64,000 nucleotides of DNA from Ashinkailepas kermadecensis (lineage: Eukaryota > Arthropoda > Thecostraca > Neolepadidae). Below are positions 1 through 11,375 of the stretch, piece after piece. A model generated the notes under the pieces. The model was not told where the DNA came from and searched no databases. It worked only from the letters and a program-made list of their open reading frames with translations. The stretch is from positions 434,001 to 498,000 of the forward strand of contig JAOTOM010005128.1 in assembly GCA_034440615.1 (NCBI GenBank), in the 5' to 3' direction. The translations under genes were made by a program, and so were the position numbers. Positions within the stretch are counted from its first letter, which is position 1. Each line of letters opens with the position of its first letter.

Positions 1-1690
1 TGGAGATACAGGAGTTCTACATAGGGAGTTCTACGAGGAGTTCTACAAAGAGGTCCGCTGATGTGTCACGGGGAACAAAAGTACTTCAGGTAATATGAAA
101 TGTCCATATCTTCCATTCACGTCATCAACATTAAGCAATCTAGAATATAGGACGCTACGTGCACTTAGCTTCACAGCCAGCAGACCCGAGGAATTGCCCG
201 TTTTTCATGAAGTCTCCTTGTCAGCCAGCAACCTTGAGGCGACAGCTAGATCATTACTTATTTTGCCTTCAGAATGCATCGGCTGTTGCTATGGTACGCC
301 AAAGTCGGTATACAATGGTATAGGGTCAGTGAGTGCAACATTATTAAGGCGTGTCGTGGGACGGGACCCAGGTTTCGCGGAAACGACATCAAACTTGTGC
401 CAGAGCACTGGCGGATTTGGGTGGGGCACGAGGGCCATGCTCCCACCCCCAACGACCGATTTACCGAATTTCTGCACTAAAACGGTATTTTCCGAAGCCC
501 AAAACGTTTACTTTCCAAAATATTGTCTCAAACGAACCAACCGAATGCTTGCTGCTTAAGCCTGAAGAGTTTTTCGACATCGGAGAAAAGCACTCGAACT
601 TGCTGCACCCCAAGCCGGTATAAAATCAGCCGCCTGGACCCGCCTGGAGTGAGTCCCAGAGACAATAATGGTAGGCACATAAAACAATTATTAAGAATAT
701 AACATGGGACACGTTGGAATTGTAAGACAGAGTATGACGATGTCGAGAATATAGGGAATGTTCCAGAGATTAGCTAGTTATTGTAGTTTAGGGGCGCATC
801 GACTGCGGAGTCGATCTAGCACACATTTAGGCTGCTCCATGCATATGCTCTATGAATATGCTCTATGAATATGCTTGCGAATGTAGTTTGTTGCATTCAG
901 TTAGTGTATGCGACAGGTGGTACTTGACAGTGAAGTACGAACAAGGAATCTAATGTGACGGATCAGAGGAGGAAATGCCAGATCTACCAAGAGGAACACC
1001 CTCACCACCAAGAGGCTGAGTTTTGTCGAAATGTAGCACCAAAATTGCATTTCCTTGAGACATAAAACCATTTGATGAGATAAATATTGTCTTCAGCAGA
1101 CCGGACGAATGTTAGCTGTTCAAATCTGAAGTTTTTCGAACTCGGATATTTTTAATTGACCTCCCCCAACCAATTAAAACCAGGCCTCTCGATCCGGCCC
1201 CGCAAGGAGTTGCATACAACTTAAGGTCAGGATACCTTCAAGATAAATCTGGTCAAACAATATGCGAAGCACCTAGCCTGACTAGACTGAATAAGTTTCA
1301 TTATGATTGCATTAAACATTATAACATAGATGTGGTGACATTCACAAAGTCAATGTCACCCTGGTGAAAAAAGAATACACAAATTGTGCGTCCGAGCTGC
1401 AAGACGCCCAACGCATGTTATTCAGTTGAATTTTGAATGACTTTTGTGGGCATCGTGCACAAAATCGCATATCTCTTCACACACATAGACTTACACAGGA
1501 GGCAGTGGGCACGTGCTCCCCCCCACCCCACCCCATGGACTTCGAAGGGGGAACACGCCAAGAAATCTCCCGAAGTGAGCTTTTTTCGAAGTCGAAAATA
1601 TATAATGCGACCATCGCTAGAAGACCGATTTCGATTTTTGAATGCGAGCAAAGATAGTCCAGAAGCTAGAGGAGCCAGTGGGAAGTGAAT
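1..1690. other. Non-coding DNA with a short degenerate dispersed repeat
   Basis: No ORF here has codon structure or a recognisable domain; the longest open stretches overlap on both strands. Three segments look like diverged copies of one short repeat: about 406-610, 1030-1195 and 1495-1650. They share a G-rich block followed by a C-rich block with 'CATGCTCCC'-like sequence, then an 'AAGTTTTTCGA(A/C)' motif (seen near 566, 1125 and 1587). The first segment opens with CACTGGCGGATTTGG at 406, similar to hAT-type transposon ends, but I could not define a matching right end or target duplication. The assignment to a family is my inference. Confidence 0.35.
783..828 (+). repeat. Dispersed GGGGCGCATCGACTGC motif, copy 1
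   Basis: The segment contains GTTTAGGGGCGCATCGACTG followed by a GTCGAT..TAGC tail. Related copies lie at about 3166-3205, 13133-13175 and 20013-20050. The shared layout is (T)GGGTTTAGGGGCGCAT(C/A)(G/A)ACT, then a GGTCA-like block, then (T)AGC or GGCGTCC. It looks like the conserved core of a short interspersed repeat. The family name is unknown to me. Confidence 0.5.
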
Positions 1691-3475
1691 GGCCCCTTTA
1701 GACCTGATGAGGCCTCTACCTCACTTGAGAGCTGGTGATCCTTGTGAGTTGGAGGGTTTCTGGAGCTTGAGGCGGGGTAGCCGGTAGGAACAAGAGACCG
1801 ACGTGAAGAGCCCCTGGGCCGATGTGAAGACCCTGGGCCGACATAAGGGGCCCTAGGCTGATCAAGAGGTCCCCGAGTCGATGGAGAGTGCTCAGGGGCA
1901 GACGTTGGGGGCCCCGAGACAGGCCAACGTGAAGGATTTCTAGGCCGACGAGGGGACTGGATCGGTGAAAATCCCCGGCCTGACTCAAGCGCCCCGGACA
2001 ATAAAAGGATTCCTGAGCCAACGGAGAGGGGCCGTGAGGTAACGGAGGTGGTCCCTAAACCGACGGAGAAGGAGCCTCATCCGACATAGAGGACCCTAAC
2101 CACCTGAGAAGACCCCGGGTCATCGGAAAGGGCCCCGAGCCGACATGAAGTGCACTTGAGCCGACAAAAGGTCGAAGCTGATATGAAGGACCCTGGACTG
2201 ACGAGGGGACTGTCGTTTAAAGGGCCATCGGCCTGACGGAGAGGGCCCGGCCAGTAAAGATGGCCCCTGACCACCAGATACTATCCAGGGCCATCGGAGA
2301 GGTCCCAGGGCTATTGGAAAGGGCCCAGTGCTGTTGGACATGACCGATATCCGTTGGAAAGGGCCCCGAACCTCTATGGAGGGTCAATGGGCCGAAAGAG
2401 GATCCAAGCCGACATGCAGGGACTGACGGACTGATGGAGGGAATGGGAGGGGAGGGGAGGAAGGAGTGGTGATGGTCTTTGGAATGACTCTGGGCTGACG
2501 GAGAGCCCAGGCCAGTAAAGAGCGACCTTCAGTCAACGGAGTGACCTGAGCCGACGAAAGTACCCCTAGCCACCAGAAAGGACCTCGGGCCATCGGGAGG
2601 GCCCCGATCTGAATTGACGGGCTGCTGGCACGGCGGAAAGGCCAAACCGATATGAATGCCTTCGGGCTGACGGAGGGGCCTCCGAGTGTTTAAAAGAGCT
2701 CAAGGGCTGCAGACCTATTTAAAGAAATATTCATTGGGGGTGGGGCACGGCGACAAAGCCACCAGAGAGGATCCCGGGTCATCGCGGTGCTCCGAGACGG
2801 CATGAAGGACCTCTGGGCTGACGGAGAGGGCCCTAGGCAGAAAAAGATGGCCCTGAACCAACGGAAGGTAGCCTTGAGCTGATAGAGGGGGCCACTAACC
2901 ACCAGAGAGGATGCCAGGTCATCGCAAAGTGCCTAGAGACGATATAAAGACACCTTGGGCTGATAGAGGGGACTCGGGTCTTTGAAGGGCCCAGGGCTGA
3001 TGGAGAGAGCCCCAGTCAGTCAAGAGGGCCCCTGAGCCAACGAGGAGGAACCCTGAGTCAGAGAGGTCCCTGAGTCGACGACCAGTGCCCCTATCCATTG
3101 GAGATGGCTCAAAGCCGATAAGTGTTCTTGAGGCGACGGAGGCACCCAAAGCCGATATGATTGATTATTTGGGTTTAAGGGCGCGCCGACTACAGTCATT
3201 TGGCGTCCACCAAGCCAATATGAAGGGTTCCTGGGATTACTGAAGGACCGCCGGGTCGTTGAACCTTGAAAGGGCCCCGTGCTGACGGAGAAGGCTCCGG
3301 CCAGTATAGCTCGCCCATGGACCACCGGAGAGGGTCCCGGAGCCGACGGTGATGGTCTTTGAGTCGGCCGAGAGGATTCCTTGTCGCCGAAGAGAACCCC
3401 AAGCAACCGGAGAGCTCCGAGTCAATAGTCAATATGAAGGGTCACTGAGCCGATGGAGGGTCCCTGGGCCGATGG
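1690..3475. repeat. Degenerate GC-rich minisatellite, about 1.8 kb
   Basis: The stretch is built from imperfect units of roughly 20-35 bp around a core like GGGCCCCGAGCCGA followed by CGGAGAGG or CATGAAGG. Units vary strongly in length and sequence, so the array is old. The antisense strand lacks stops for long distances in several frames (for example 1666-2001 and 3020-3406). This follows from the repeat composition, because overlapping frames are open together. I do not call these coding. Confidence 0.7.
3166..3206 (+). repeat. Dispersed GGGGCGCATCGACTGC motif, diverged copy 2
   Basis: GGGTTTAAGGGCGCGCCGAC followed by TACAGTCATTTGGCGTCC. This copy keeps the downstream GTCATTTGGCGTCC half, which pairs partly with the GGCGC in the front half. 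That suggests a hairpin or a short palindromic element core. Confidence 0.4.
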
Positions 3476-3479
3476 CTCA

Positions 3480-5175
3480 GTAGCCACTCAGTAATCAATG
3501 AGCCTATGTCACTCAAAGGGGGCTCAGTCTACAGGGGTACTTAAAAATGCGCGACATCCTTGCGAAGATCCACAGCGCTTAAAAATTGAGCACCCCTGAT
3601 CGCACAATGTCACATGTTTTGTATGAATGATAACAACAAGTCACTTACGTAATCTTCCACGCATAATGCTTAAAGTAATTTGCTGAGCAAAAGTTGGCAA
3701 AATGAAATGCATTCACCAGCCGACTTCCGCGACTTTTCACAATCACGAACCTGTGCGCTAGCCAGACCAAAGCGCATGCGAAAGCAACGGTATCCCGCAA
3801 AACCTTCGCCCCGTCAGCTAATTGTGTTTACGATGCACCGACCGCTCTGGTCAAAACAGCGCCAATTGCTCCCGCCCCTTGGTGGTGGGCGAAGAGTTGC
3901 GACAGGTGAGACCGAACTCACAACCGTCCTGTTGGGAAACCGGCCTCCCAATTCAAGACTACCAGACCCCACCTTCGCCTCGTCGAGATACCTACCTCGT
4001 CTTAATCCTCGCCCGTGCACGACACTTGCCTCCTTCGCAGTTCAGACAGGGGAAGGTTGTTACGATCCTCCCCCTAGCATGTCTAAACGGAAAGAGTTAG
4101 CGACATGCAACAAAAACCGGGGCATTCCGCATCACGAGATCGCGCGATTAACACCAGATTGTTATGCTCTTGATCACTGTGTGACATTTCCCGTCACTTT
4201 ATAGGTCACTTGTTCGCCAAAATCGAAAAATTTAAAGTTCAATCGCTGCCGGTGTGAAATCAATAGCCGATACACGCTTTAATTTATTGTCATTGTGTTC
4301 CGCAGTGCCTTGGAATATCAGTCATGTGCGACGTGCTACATTTCAATAAATAGGTAAGGGAGTCAGATGAGGTCAAAATGTTGGCCTCATACTAAATATT
4401 TCGGAATTAGTGTCCAAAAAGACTTGTGTAGAACCCAGTGATATAATTAAAGGAAAAATTATGCTTTAACATCCCAATTAACCCCACAGTGACTCCAAAT
4501 ACGAAACAGATCATCCAAAGTCAAGCTGTTATTGACCGAGGCTGACCTTGGAGAGGTTAATAACTATGTAGCTCTATGTAGGATGAGCTAAGTTTTCCAT
4601 CACCACACCACACTCATTTAGGTGCAATAAGTGAGATAAATCGCGGATAATTCACAATTTTGGAGAAAACCGACCAGACATGTTACTCTGACGACGCCAA
4701 AGGTCAGTGACCAGACATGACAGCTTGACGTGTTTTACACCATTAAGTTAATCAGGGATTCGCCATCAGGTTTGCCAGGCGGCGGCACGCTGACGCCAGC
4801 CGTTTGCCCGTGGTCGCCGAAAACCTTAGGAGCGGGCTGCAACAACCCTCCCTCTCTGCCCAGGCGAGGGGTAAGACGTGGGCCTCACCAGTCATCTACA
4901 CCTCATAGCGGTCCTGTTCATCCCTCAGGGGCCCTTTGGAACTCCAAGAGCATCCCAGCCCTCTCTGGCTCTCAGGCGCCCTGTTTATTCCTCAGCTGTT
5001 AGGGTCCACTTCCAGCTGATATTGCTCTTTCTAGCTGGCATGGACATTCCAGCTCTCGGGCTGGCCCTCCTATCTTTACGGCCCTTGCCAGCCCCCTGGG
5101 TAGACGTCTTCAGGTCTTAAGGGCCCTTCCTACACAAGCTGTTAGATGCGTTGTGATTTTTCCTCGGTTGTATCT
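3480..5175. other. Non-coding, low-copy DNA
   Basis: No supported gene. The longest ORF (3680-4204, + strand, 174 codons) has no domain or signal peptide that I recognise and is overlapped by open frames on both strands in a GC-rich patch. I treat it as chance. No repeat family of this window was recognised here. Confidence 0.5.
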
Positions 5176-5179
5176 CTGC

Positions 5180-5370
5180 TTCTCAGGGCTGTCGCCTAGA
5201 GGGGGCCCCATCGGACTCACCAGGGGGCGGATGCCCCTTCACCCCTGCACTCGAACCTTCCCAGGGGGCGCCGTTTCCCGGCAGGAGGAGCGCTACTTTC
5301 CCATGGGGAAGGGGGCAAATGCTCCCCATGTATCCGCCCCTGGAGAGGATCTCAGTTGGAGATTGACCAA
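5180..5370 (+). mobile_element. Fragment of interspersed family R (third copy)
   Basis: This segment aligns by eye with the right-central part of family R in copy A (about 39975-40080) and copy B (about 48640-48740). The shared order is TGCACTCGAACCTTCC, a short G-rich spacer, GCGCC.TTTCCCGGC, a GGAGG..CGC(T/C)ACTTTCC block and a final G-rich then C-rich stretch. Identity is roughly 70 percent. It is a fragment only: the R start (GAATCATGGGTGTAA) and R end are absent. Confidence 0.5.
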
Positions 5371-7034
5371 GCTCTTTAAATGAGAAAGGGTATGGATGGT
5401 AAGCCTCAGACATGTCATGAGAAGATGGTATCGGTATGCTTGAGCAGATCTGCGCTTCTTGGACAACATCCTGGGACTGATAAAATGAGCACGTGCATAC
5501 TCTTCATATTCAAAGAGCTGCTACCTCTCATGAATGGCGGCCTGTGTGGTTTGATATTGGGATCACCATTGTAAGAGTTCTTGCGTTCTCATAGTAAGCG
5601 AAGATAGACACTGGCTTCTTGGTGTTTTTTCCTGATATGACCTCTAGCACATTGCCTGATAAAATGAGCGCGCGGCTGGTAAAAGACCGTTCGTTCAGCA
5701 CAGCTTCAGTTGGGACCATCCTTCACCGACCACCCAGCGACGCCGACCATGCCAGTTGAAAAGTGATGAATAGGCTGAGGAATGTGGCAAGAAAGCCTTC
5801 CCTGTGACCAGGCGTGTTAAGAAATGCCAGAGCCGGCTAAGATGACGCGGCATAGGCGGCTTGAGTGTCGCTCAGAAACGTGCTTACCGGCTTAATGTTG
5901 TCAAACGAGGGCTCCAGCTACTTTGGACACCTTCCGTTTGTTATGCAATCAGTCTTGATGAGACGTGCACCGTAATTCACGCCGGTTTAAATGGAGTCCA
6001 AGCCAAGGTGGCTCGCACCGACTCGGTTCATACTCGGCGTTTGAATCTGTCGCGGACATGCAGCTGCGAGAGGATTGGTTCGCGCCTGACCTTGGCAGAT
6101 CTTTCCTCAGCCGGCTCAGTCTGATGTGGCAACAGTCAGGAAGTGCTGCTGTGTTCCAGAAGATACTGGCCAGTCAGAAATTGTGGCGATTTGCTGACAC
6201 ACGTCACCGCCCTGCAACGCTCGCAGCGTGCGATACATTTTTGATGTCACAGTACGGGGGAGGGGGGATTAAATTTGTTCCACGATATTTTGCTCTAAGC
6301 AAGATAGAGATGCGGTAAATAGCATCTCTATCCTTGGACTTTTAGAGCTAATTCAAATATTTTCCCCATCTCTTTTGGCTGACCTTCCTGAACAGGTTAA
6401 ACAGGCCAGTGGTGGCGTGCACTCAGTCAGCCGTCTTCGCCGTAGATTGCCGACCACGGTCGTAAAAAACGCGATTTCATGCTTCAGTATTGATGATATG
6501 CAAACTGAAGACTTAGTCTGGCACAGGCGACATGTGCAAAGGTCAAAGTCATCGATCCCTTAAAGGTTAAATATCTGGAAATATATGATGAACTGTTGAA
6601 GATGGCAATTTTCGAAACAGATGCACTAAGGAAAAGGTAAAGAGTGTCACGAAAGTGAAACCAGGTGTTTCAACCCTCTTTGGGTTTCTTAATCCAAAAA
6701 TATATATTTTGAGGGCTTTTTACATAACATTCGATACAAAAATCCAGAATTTTCCAATCAAATTTGTTAGCCAAATAACATCGTAAATGAATTCGGCATG
6801 CAAAATTACCTGGTTGATTAATATCTACCTGGTAGTTGTCCGTAGTTTAGCCTCTAGCACCTGGACATCATGCACCCTCGCGACGCTTCAAATGATATAT
6901 CAGTGACATGACCTGATATTAACTTGAAACTTGAATCGGAACCTTGGGTTCTTTTACGACGCATTCAACTGCTAGGTCATATGACGTCGCCAACCTCTCA
7001 CGCTGATTGGTCGTGGATGGACGCGGTAATCCCG
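5371..7034. other. Non-coding, low-copy DNA
   Basis: Short overlapping ORFs only (up to 117 codons at 5965-6318), none with a recognisable domain. No tandem array was seen. AT content rises from about 6300 onward. Confidence 0.5.
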
Positions 7035-7110
7035 CCGGTTGCGGGATGCGAACCCACTCACTTGCGACCAAGAGTCCGACACCCTATTGAACCGGTTTTG
7101 GAGGGCATGA
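7035..7110 (-). mobile_element. tRNA-like SINE head, possibly tRNA-Lys(CUU)-derived
   Basis: Read on the minus strand, this stretch has an A-box-like GGTTCAATAGGGTG (7080-7093), an anticodon-loop-like ACTCTTGGT (7068-7076, CTT anticodon position) and a good T-arm, GTGGGTTCGCATCCCGC (7041-7057), whose GTGGG/CCCGC stem pairs. The D-arm and anticodon stem are degenerate and no clean acceptor stem is visible, so this is not a working tRNA. The best reading is a tRNA-derived pol III promoter of a SINE. No tail or target duplication was identified. Confidence 0.4.
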
Positions 7111-8434
7111 TCTGCTACTACACATATATCGACATTTAACAAATATATTCCCGGGGACCAAAATGGCCATGTGAGTATATTTCAAACTTTAGCCTACATT
7201 TGGTCTGGGCACCTGATTTGAGATCGCATTTTTTATATACATTTTGTTTTCTCATTCGTCGATACACCCCTATTTCACTTCGGACTGTATATTGTATGGT
7301 TTGTTTATGAAAAAAAAATTAAATGCACATCTAAAGACCTTATTGATACGAGACCGTGACATAACTTCCATCTCCCCAAGCTGAGACTCAATTTGTGGCA
7401 ATATGCGCTCAGTAATTGTCAATAACTATGCCAAACTTCATGGCGATAATATGAATGGTTCAGGAGTTTCCTCGGAACGAAATCTGGGCCTGAGGTTAAA
7501 TTGACCTCCGCACTGCGTGGTATAGCATACCATTCGACTGACGTCATTATCTGTGCGTGCGGCTCGTGCGGCTCGTGCGGCTCGTGCGGCTCGTGCGGCT
7601 CGCTTCGTGTCTGAAGTAGCGCACAGGGCTCGAGGTAGCGCCGGAGCAGCCCTGGATGCAAGTACACGTGAGACGGAGAGTACCAAATGGCACAAGGAAG
7701 GCTTGTCTGCACATCGTGCCGAGTACTCAAACCCTTCCTGAGAGTGCGCATCAATATATAAAATAAACTATGCGCACATCTGATGAACACTACGATGGTC
7801 CCGTGTTCCTTGTGTGTCCTTGTGGGTTCTTGTGGGTGAAATTGTGATGAACATTGACGGAGGAAACCATGCACACACACATACTCATATACACGTTTCT
7901 TTTGTGCAACAGACTGCAATTCGATGCCAGCTGCATATCAACCTTTGTAAATAGCTTTTACAGATTGTTCAGTTTATTATCATGTTCAGTTTATTACAAA
8001 CGTTTCGGTGGCATGCACAAACACTCGTCGTTCTTTGAGATGTTTGCCATATATTATTATTTATCCGTTGTATTGTTGATGTAGCAAGCTAGTTGTGTGA
8101 GTGTGAAATGTGAGTTAAAAACATCATCACTAATCAAATACTTGACCAGATATGCGCACGTAAAATGGATTGTACTCATAAATCTCGATTCCAGCCAAGC
8201 TACATTCCTTCTATTTTTGCTTTCACCAATTCGTCTACATGAGCAAATAATCTTCAGCCAAGCTCAACATCCGGTAATGACGAGATCACTGTGGGGGTCT
8301 GAAGATCACCTCGGCACAGTTCAAACTGCAACGGTCGCGGAGGATTGGGTGTCCCTCCCCCGCTGAGCGCACGCGCCGCGGAAGAAAGCGCCTCTGCCTC
8401 CCTGCTGAGATGATCCCCTAACATCAGGCTGTTC
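7111..8434. other. Non-coding, mostly AT-rich DNA
   Basis: No gene supported. It contains a short 9-bp array (7557-7601). ORFs of up to 166 codons on the minus strand (7419-7919) run through that array and have no recognisable domain. Confidence 0.5.
7557..7601 (+). repeat. 9-bp tandem repeat, five exact copies
   Basis: GTGCGGCTC is repeated five times without mismatch. The unit is a multiple of three, so all frames through it stay open (Ala-Ala-Arg or Glu-Pro-His repeats). Confidence 0.9.
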
Positions 8435-8580
8435 GCAGGTAAGGGGAGCTGCTTCACACCGGGCGTCGCAGATAAGGGGAGCTGCTTAAGACTGAGCGTC
8501 GCAGATAAGGGAACTGCTTCAAACCGAGCATCGCAGGCAATGGGAACTGCTTCAGACCGAGCGTCGCAGGTAAGGGGAAG
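8435..8580. repeat. 33-bp tandem repeat, about 4.4 copies
   Basis: Units start at 8435, 8468, 8501, 8533 and 8566 and share GCAGRTAAGGGGAGCTGCTT plus a GAGCGTC tail. The 33-bp period gives an 11-residue repeat in an open minus-strand frame (8254-8676). I see no independent sign of coding. Confidence 0.8.
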
Positions 8581-9107
8581 TGGCAAAATCAAGCCATAGC
8601 TCGATTTGTAACTCGGCAGCCTCTGGCAGCTGTGACAAAAGCAACGATGTAAGCACGCCACTAAAATCACCAGCAAATGACGGTTCGTACGTTTAAAAAA
8701 GAAACCTTCGAAATGGGTAGCTCAGGAAAACTTCGGCACCGGGCTACAGAAGTTGCAGCTCCACGACGTGGGCTACAATCCTCGGACGCCGTCCGGCTGC
8801 TCTGTTGACACCTCTCTTGAGACAATTCTGTACGCCCGGACGGTTGGCGGTTCACCGGGCGCGAGCTGGTGAGGCTCTGAGGCTTATCAGCCATAGTTTG
8901 ACGGACCGCGCGACCCGTGCGTCACCAGCGGGCGTCCCGCGTGACCTGACGCCCGCCGAACACCGCCGGTACCGCGTCACCTCGCACGCCGGTCAGCACG
9001 CCAGTGCACGTCCGGTGTTCTGGAACGGACCTGCCGCAACAACCGGTCCTGCGCTGGAGTCCGGCCACAGCCACTCGCCCAGAGATGGTGACAGACCATC
9101 CTTGCCA
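8581..9107. other. Non-coding, GC-rich DNA
   Basis: Overlapping ORFs on both strands and no recognised product. CpG is frequent at 8760-9080. Confidence 0.4.
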
Positions 9108-9318
9108 GAGTGATATACTTGGATGCCCTGGTGGTGGACGCAGAGTGATATATTTGGCTGTCCTAGCAGTGGACGCAGAGTGATATATTTTGATACCCTG
9201 GTGGTGGACACATGTCCTGAGTGAGTGCTATATTCGGATGTCCTGGTAGTAGACACATGCTCTGGACGAGTGATATATTTGGATGCCCTATTAGTGGACG
9301 CATGCGCTGGGCGCGGAG
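9108..9318 (+). repeat. 35/45-bp tandem repeat, five copies
   Basis: Units begin with GAGTG(A/C)TATA at 9108, 9143, 9178, 9223 and 9268. They share a TTGGATGCCCTGGTGGTGGAC core. The last three units carry a 10-bp CATG..CTG(A/G) extension, so the array has two unit lengths. Confidence 0.8.
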
Positions 9319-10254
9319 GCATATTGGAAGGAATGCTTTGAATAACCTAGAAACATTAACATGTGTCCATCTGGACACCTCAGAGTTAGTTCTTAGGGTT
9401 TTGGCGCCAAAGCACACGATGTCCCCGGTAAAATTTTCGATTTTAACCTTTCAGCCCTGACGCTGAGCTGTGACAAGAGTACGTTGATGCTCCCGGGGAT
9501 GTATAAGCGGCTTCAGACCGGTGAATGAGCCATCAGCCCAACTTGAGCAAACGAGTTTTGGGGTGTGTGGGCACAAGCACGCCATGTCACGGTAGTATTG
9601 TGTTCCCTTGCCGATTGGAGAAATAATCAGTGTCTCGACACGCTCGCCACGATATATCGATGCAGGAAAACACGTCCAAGTGCAGCTACGTGAACTCACC
9701 GCAATCACGGTAGCGTAATGCCAGGACGTTCTGTGGAAGAAAGGACACCGAAATCATTGTGCGAAGTTATTTTGCGTCAGCAGACCGACGCCAAAACTGC
9801 CATGCACTTGCACATCTGATACGAAGTCATTACAGCGAATGGATGCCAATGCGAGCTGTTAAACACGCTTTTCGCAACCACTCCCGCCAGCTTACACTGC
9901 TGTCGAAAACATCGTGGGCTTGAGCAAAACACCATTGTTGCCTTACAAAATCTCAGCAATTCCACGCACCAATAGTTCGAAATGCACCAGCATTCGTAAG
10001 CATTGTCACACATCAGTTTGCATTGGCACAGGTTTGACTGACTGATTGACTGACTGACTGACTGACTGACTGACTGACTGACTGACTGACTGACTGATTG
10101 ACTGACTTCTTTCATTGCCGGCTTGCCACTTCGCGGCAGTCAGACATTCTGGCTTTGGGGTGGGAGAGGCGGGAGGGAGAGAGTGAGAGTGGACAGAACA
10201 CAGGGGCAACAATTGTGGTATGCGTCACAGGTCGGATATTATCGGGGGTGTATC
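9319..10254. other. Non-coding DNA with a TGAC microsatellite
   Basis: No gene supported. It contains the tetranucleotide tract listed separately. The minus-strand ORFs through it give Ser-Gln-Ser-Val repeats because of that tract. Confidence 0.5.
10034..10106. repeat. (TGAC)n microsatellite
   Basis: About 18 copies of the tetranucleotide, with ATTGAC interruptions near both ends. Confidence 0.95.
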
Positions 10255-11190
10255 AGAACGTCTAAAGATACAGAGCATCGAATAGCTCAAAAGTTCTAAA
10301 ATCCTCTAAAGTTAAATTTCTCTACTGGTTCAAAACCCTTAATCGGCGGAAATTTCCTTCTGTTGGGGATGTTCAAAACTTCTAAAATATCAAAGCATCT
10401 AACAGTTCAAAACCTCTAAAACGGTAAAATCTCCGAACGTTCACATGAACTAACTATTCATTAAACCTAACGGTTCAAAATAACTATACTGTATCAAAAT
10501 AACTAGAATTCAAAGCCTCAAAGCGCTCAAAGCATCTAACGTTCAAAACCTCTAAAACGTTCAAAACCTCTAAGGTTCAAGAATCATAACGTTCAAAATC
10601 TCTAAGTGTTTAAAACCTCTAAACCTTGAGAAGTAATGCGCGTTCAAATCATCTAAATCAAGAACTATGGTAAAATCGGTGACTGCGCGTGAAGCGCTCG
10701 ATGCCGTCATCGGGCAGGTGAGCGTCATTCCGGTTGAATTGCTTGTGTGGGAGGGAAGGGTGTGAAGTTCGTATGCGAAAACTTGGAAAGGAAATGTTTG
10801 CTTGGATTTTATCGCTCACGCGACACCTTTCGGAGCAATATCACACTTCTTCCAGGCAAAAAGTTCTTGATTAGTGGTTTTGAACACGTTAGAGGTTTTG
10901 ATCGCTAGGGGTTCTGAACTCGTTTGCTATTAGACGGTATGAACTCTTGCTTTTTTGTGGATTCGATGTTTTCAAAACCTTTGAGGTTTTGAATACCTAG
11001 AGCTTTTGATCGTTCGTGCTTTTGAGTCTTAGTCTTCGATGCTTTGAACTGCTAGATAATTTTAACGGTTAGAGGTTTTGAACATTAGAAGGTCTGAACT
11101 TCCCCAATACGGAATGAAATCTCCGAATTTAGAGGTTTTGAACTCTTAGTCCTTTTGATTCCTAGATGTTTTGAACCGTTAGAGGCTATG
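10255..11190. repeat. Degenerate minisatellite arranged as an inverted pair
   Basis: From about 10255 to 10660 the + strand repeats a core like CGTTCAAAACCTCTAAAA at irregular spacing. From about 10870 to 11190 the + strand instead carries the reverse complement (TTAGAGGTTTTGAAC). About 200 bp of non-repeat DNA separates the two arms. The arms are the same repeat in opposite orientation, so the locus can form a large imperfect hairpin. Units are diverged, which suggests age. Confidence 0.75.
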
Positions 11191-11375
11191 AGCCTCAGAG
11201 ATTCTGATATAGACCAATATTTATCCATCGGCCGATGACTGTCAAAAGTCACGTCGTAAAATGCACCCAGAAGCAGATGGACATATAACCGGCGCGTGAC
11301 GGGTGGAACGGCCACGGAGAAGAGCAGTGTGCACTGTGCACCGCGCGGATGACAGGCGAGAGCGCTGGTCGGCGG
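11191..11375. other. Short unique spacer
   Basis: Unique DNA leading into the 67-bp array. No feature seen. Confidence 0.4.

Noticed and set aside
406..650. Possible hAT-like element starting CACTGGCGGATTTGG
   Set aside because: No convincing right TIR or 8-bp duplication; kept only as part of a degenerate dispersed repeat.
3680..4204. 174-codon + strand ORF
   Set aside because: No recognisable motif, overlapping open frames, and no conserved repeat relation; likely chance.
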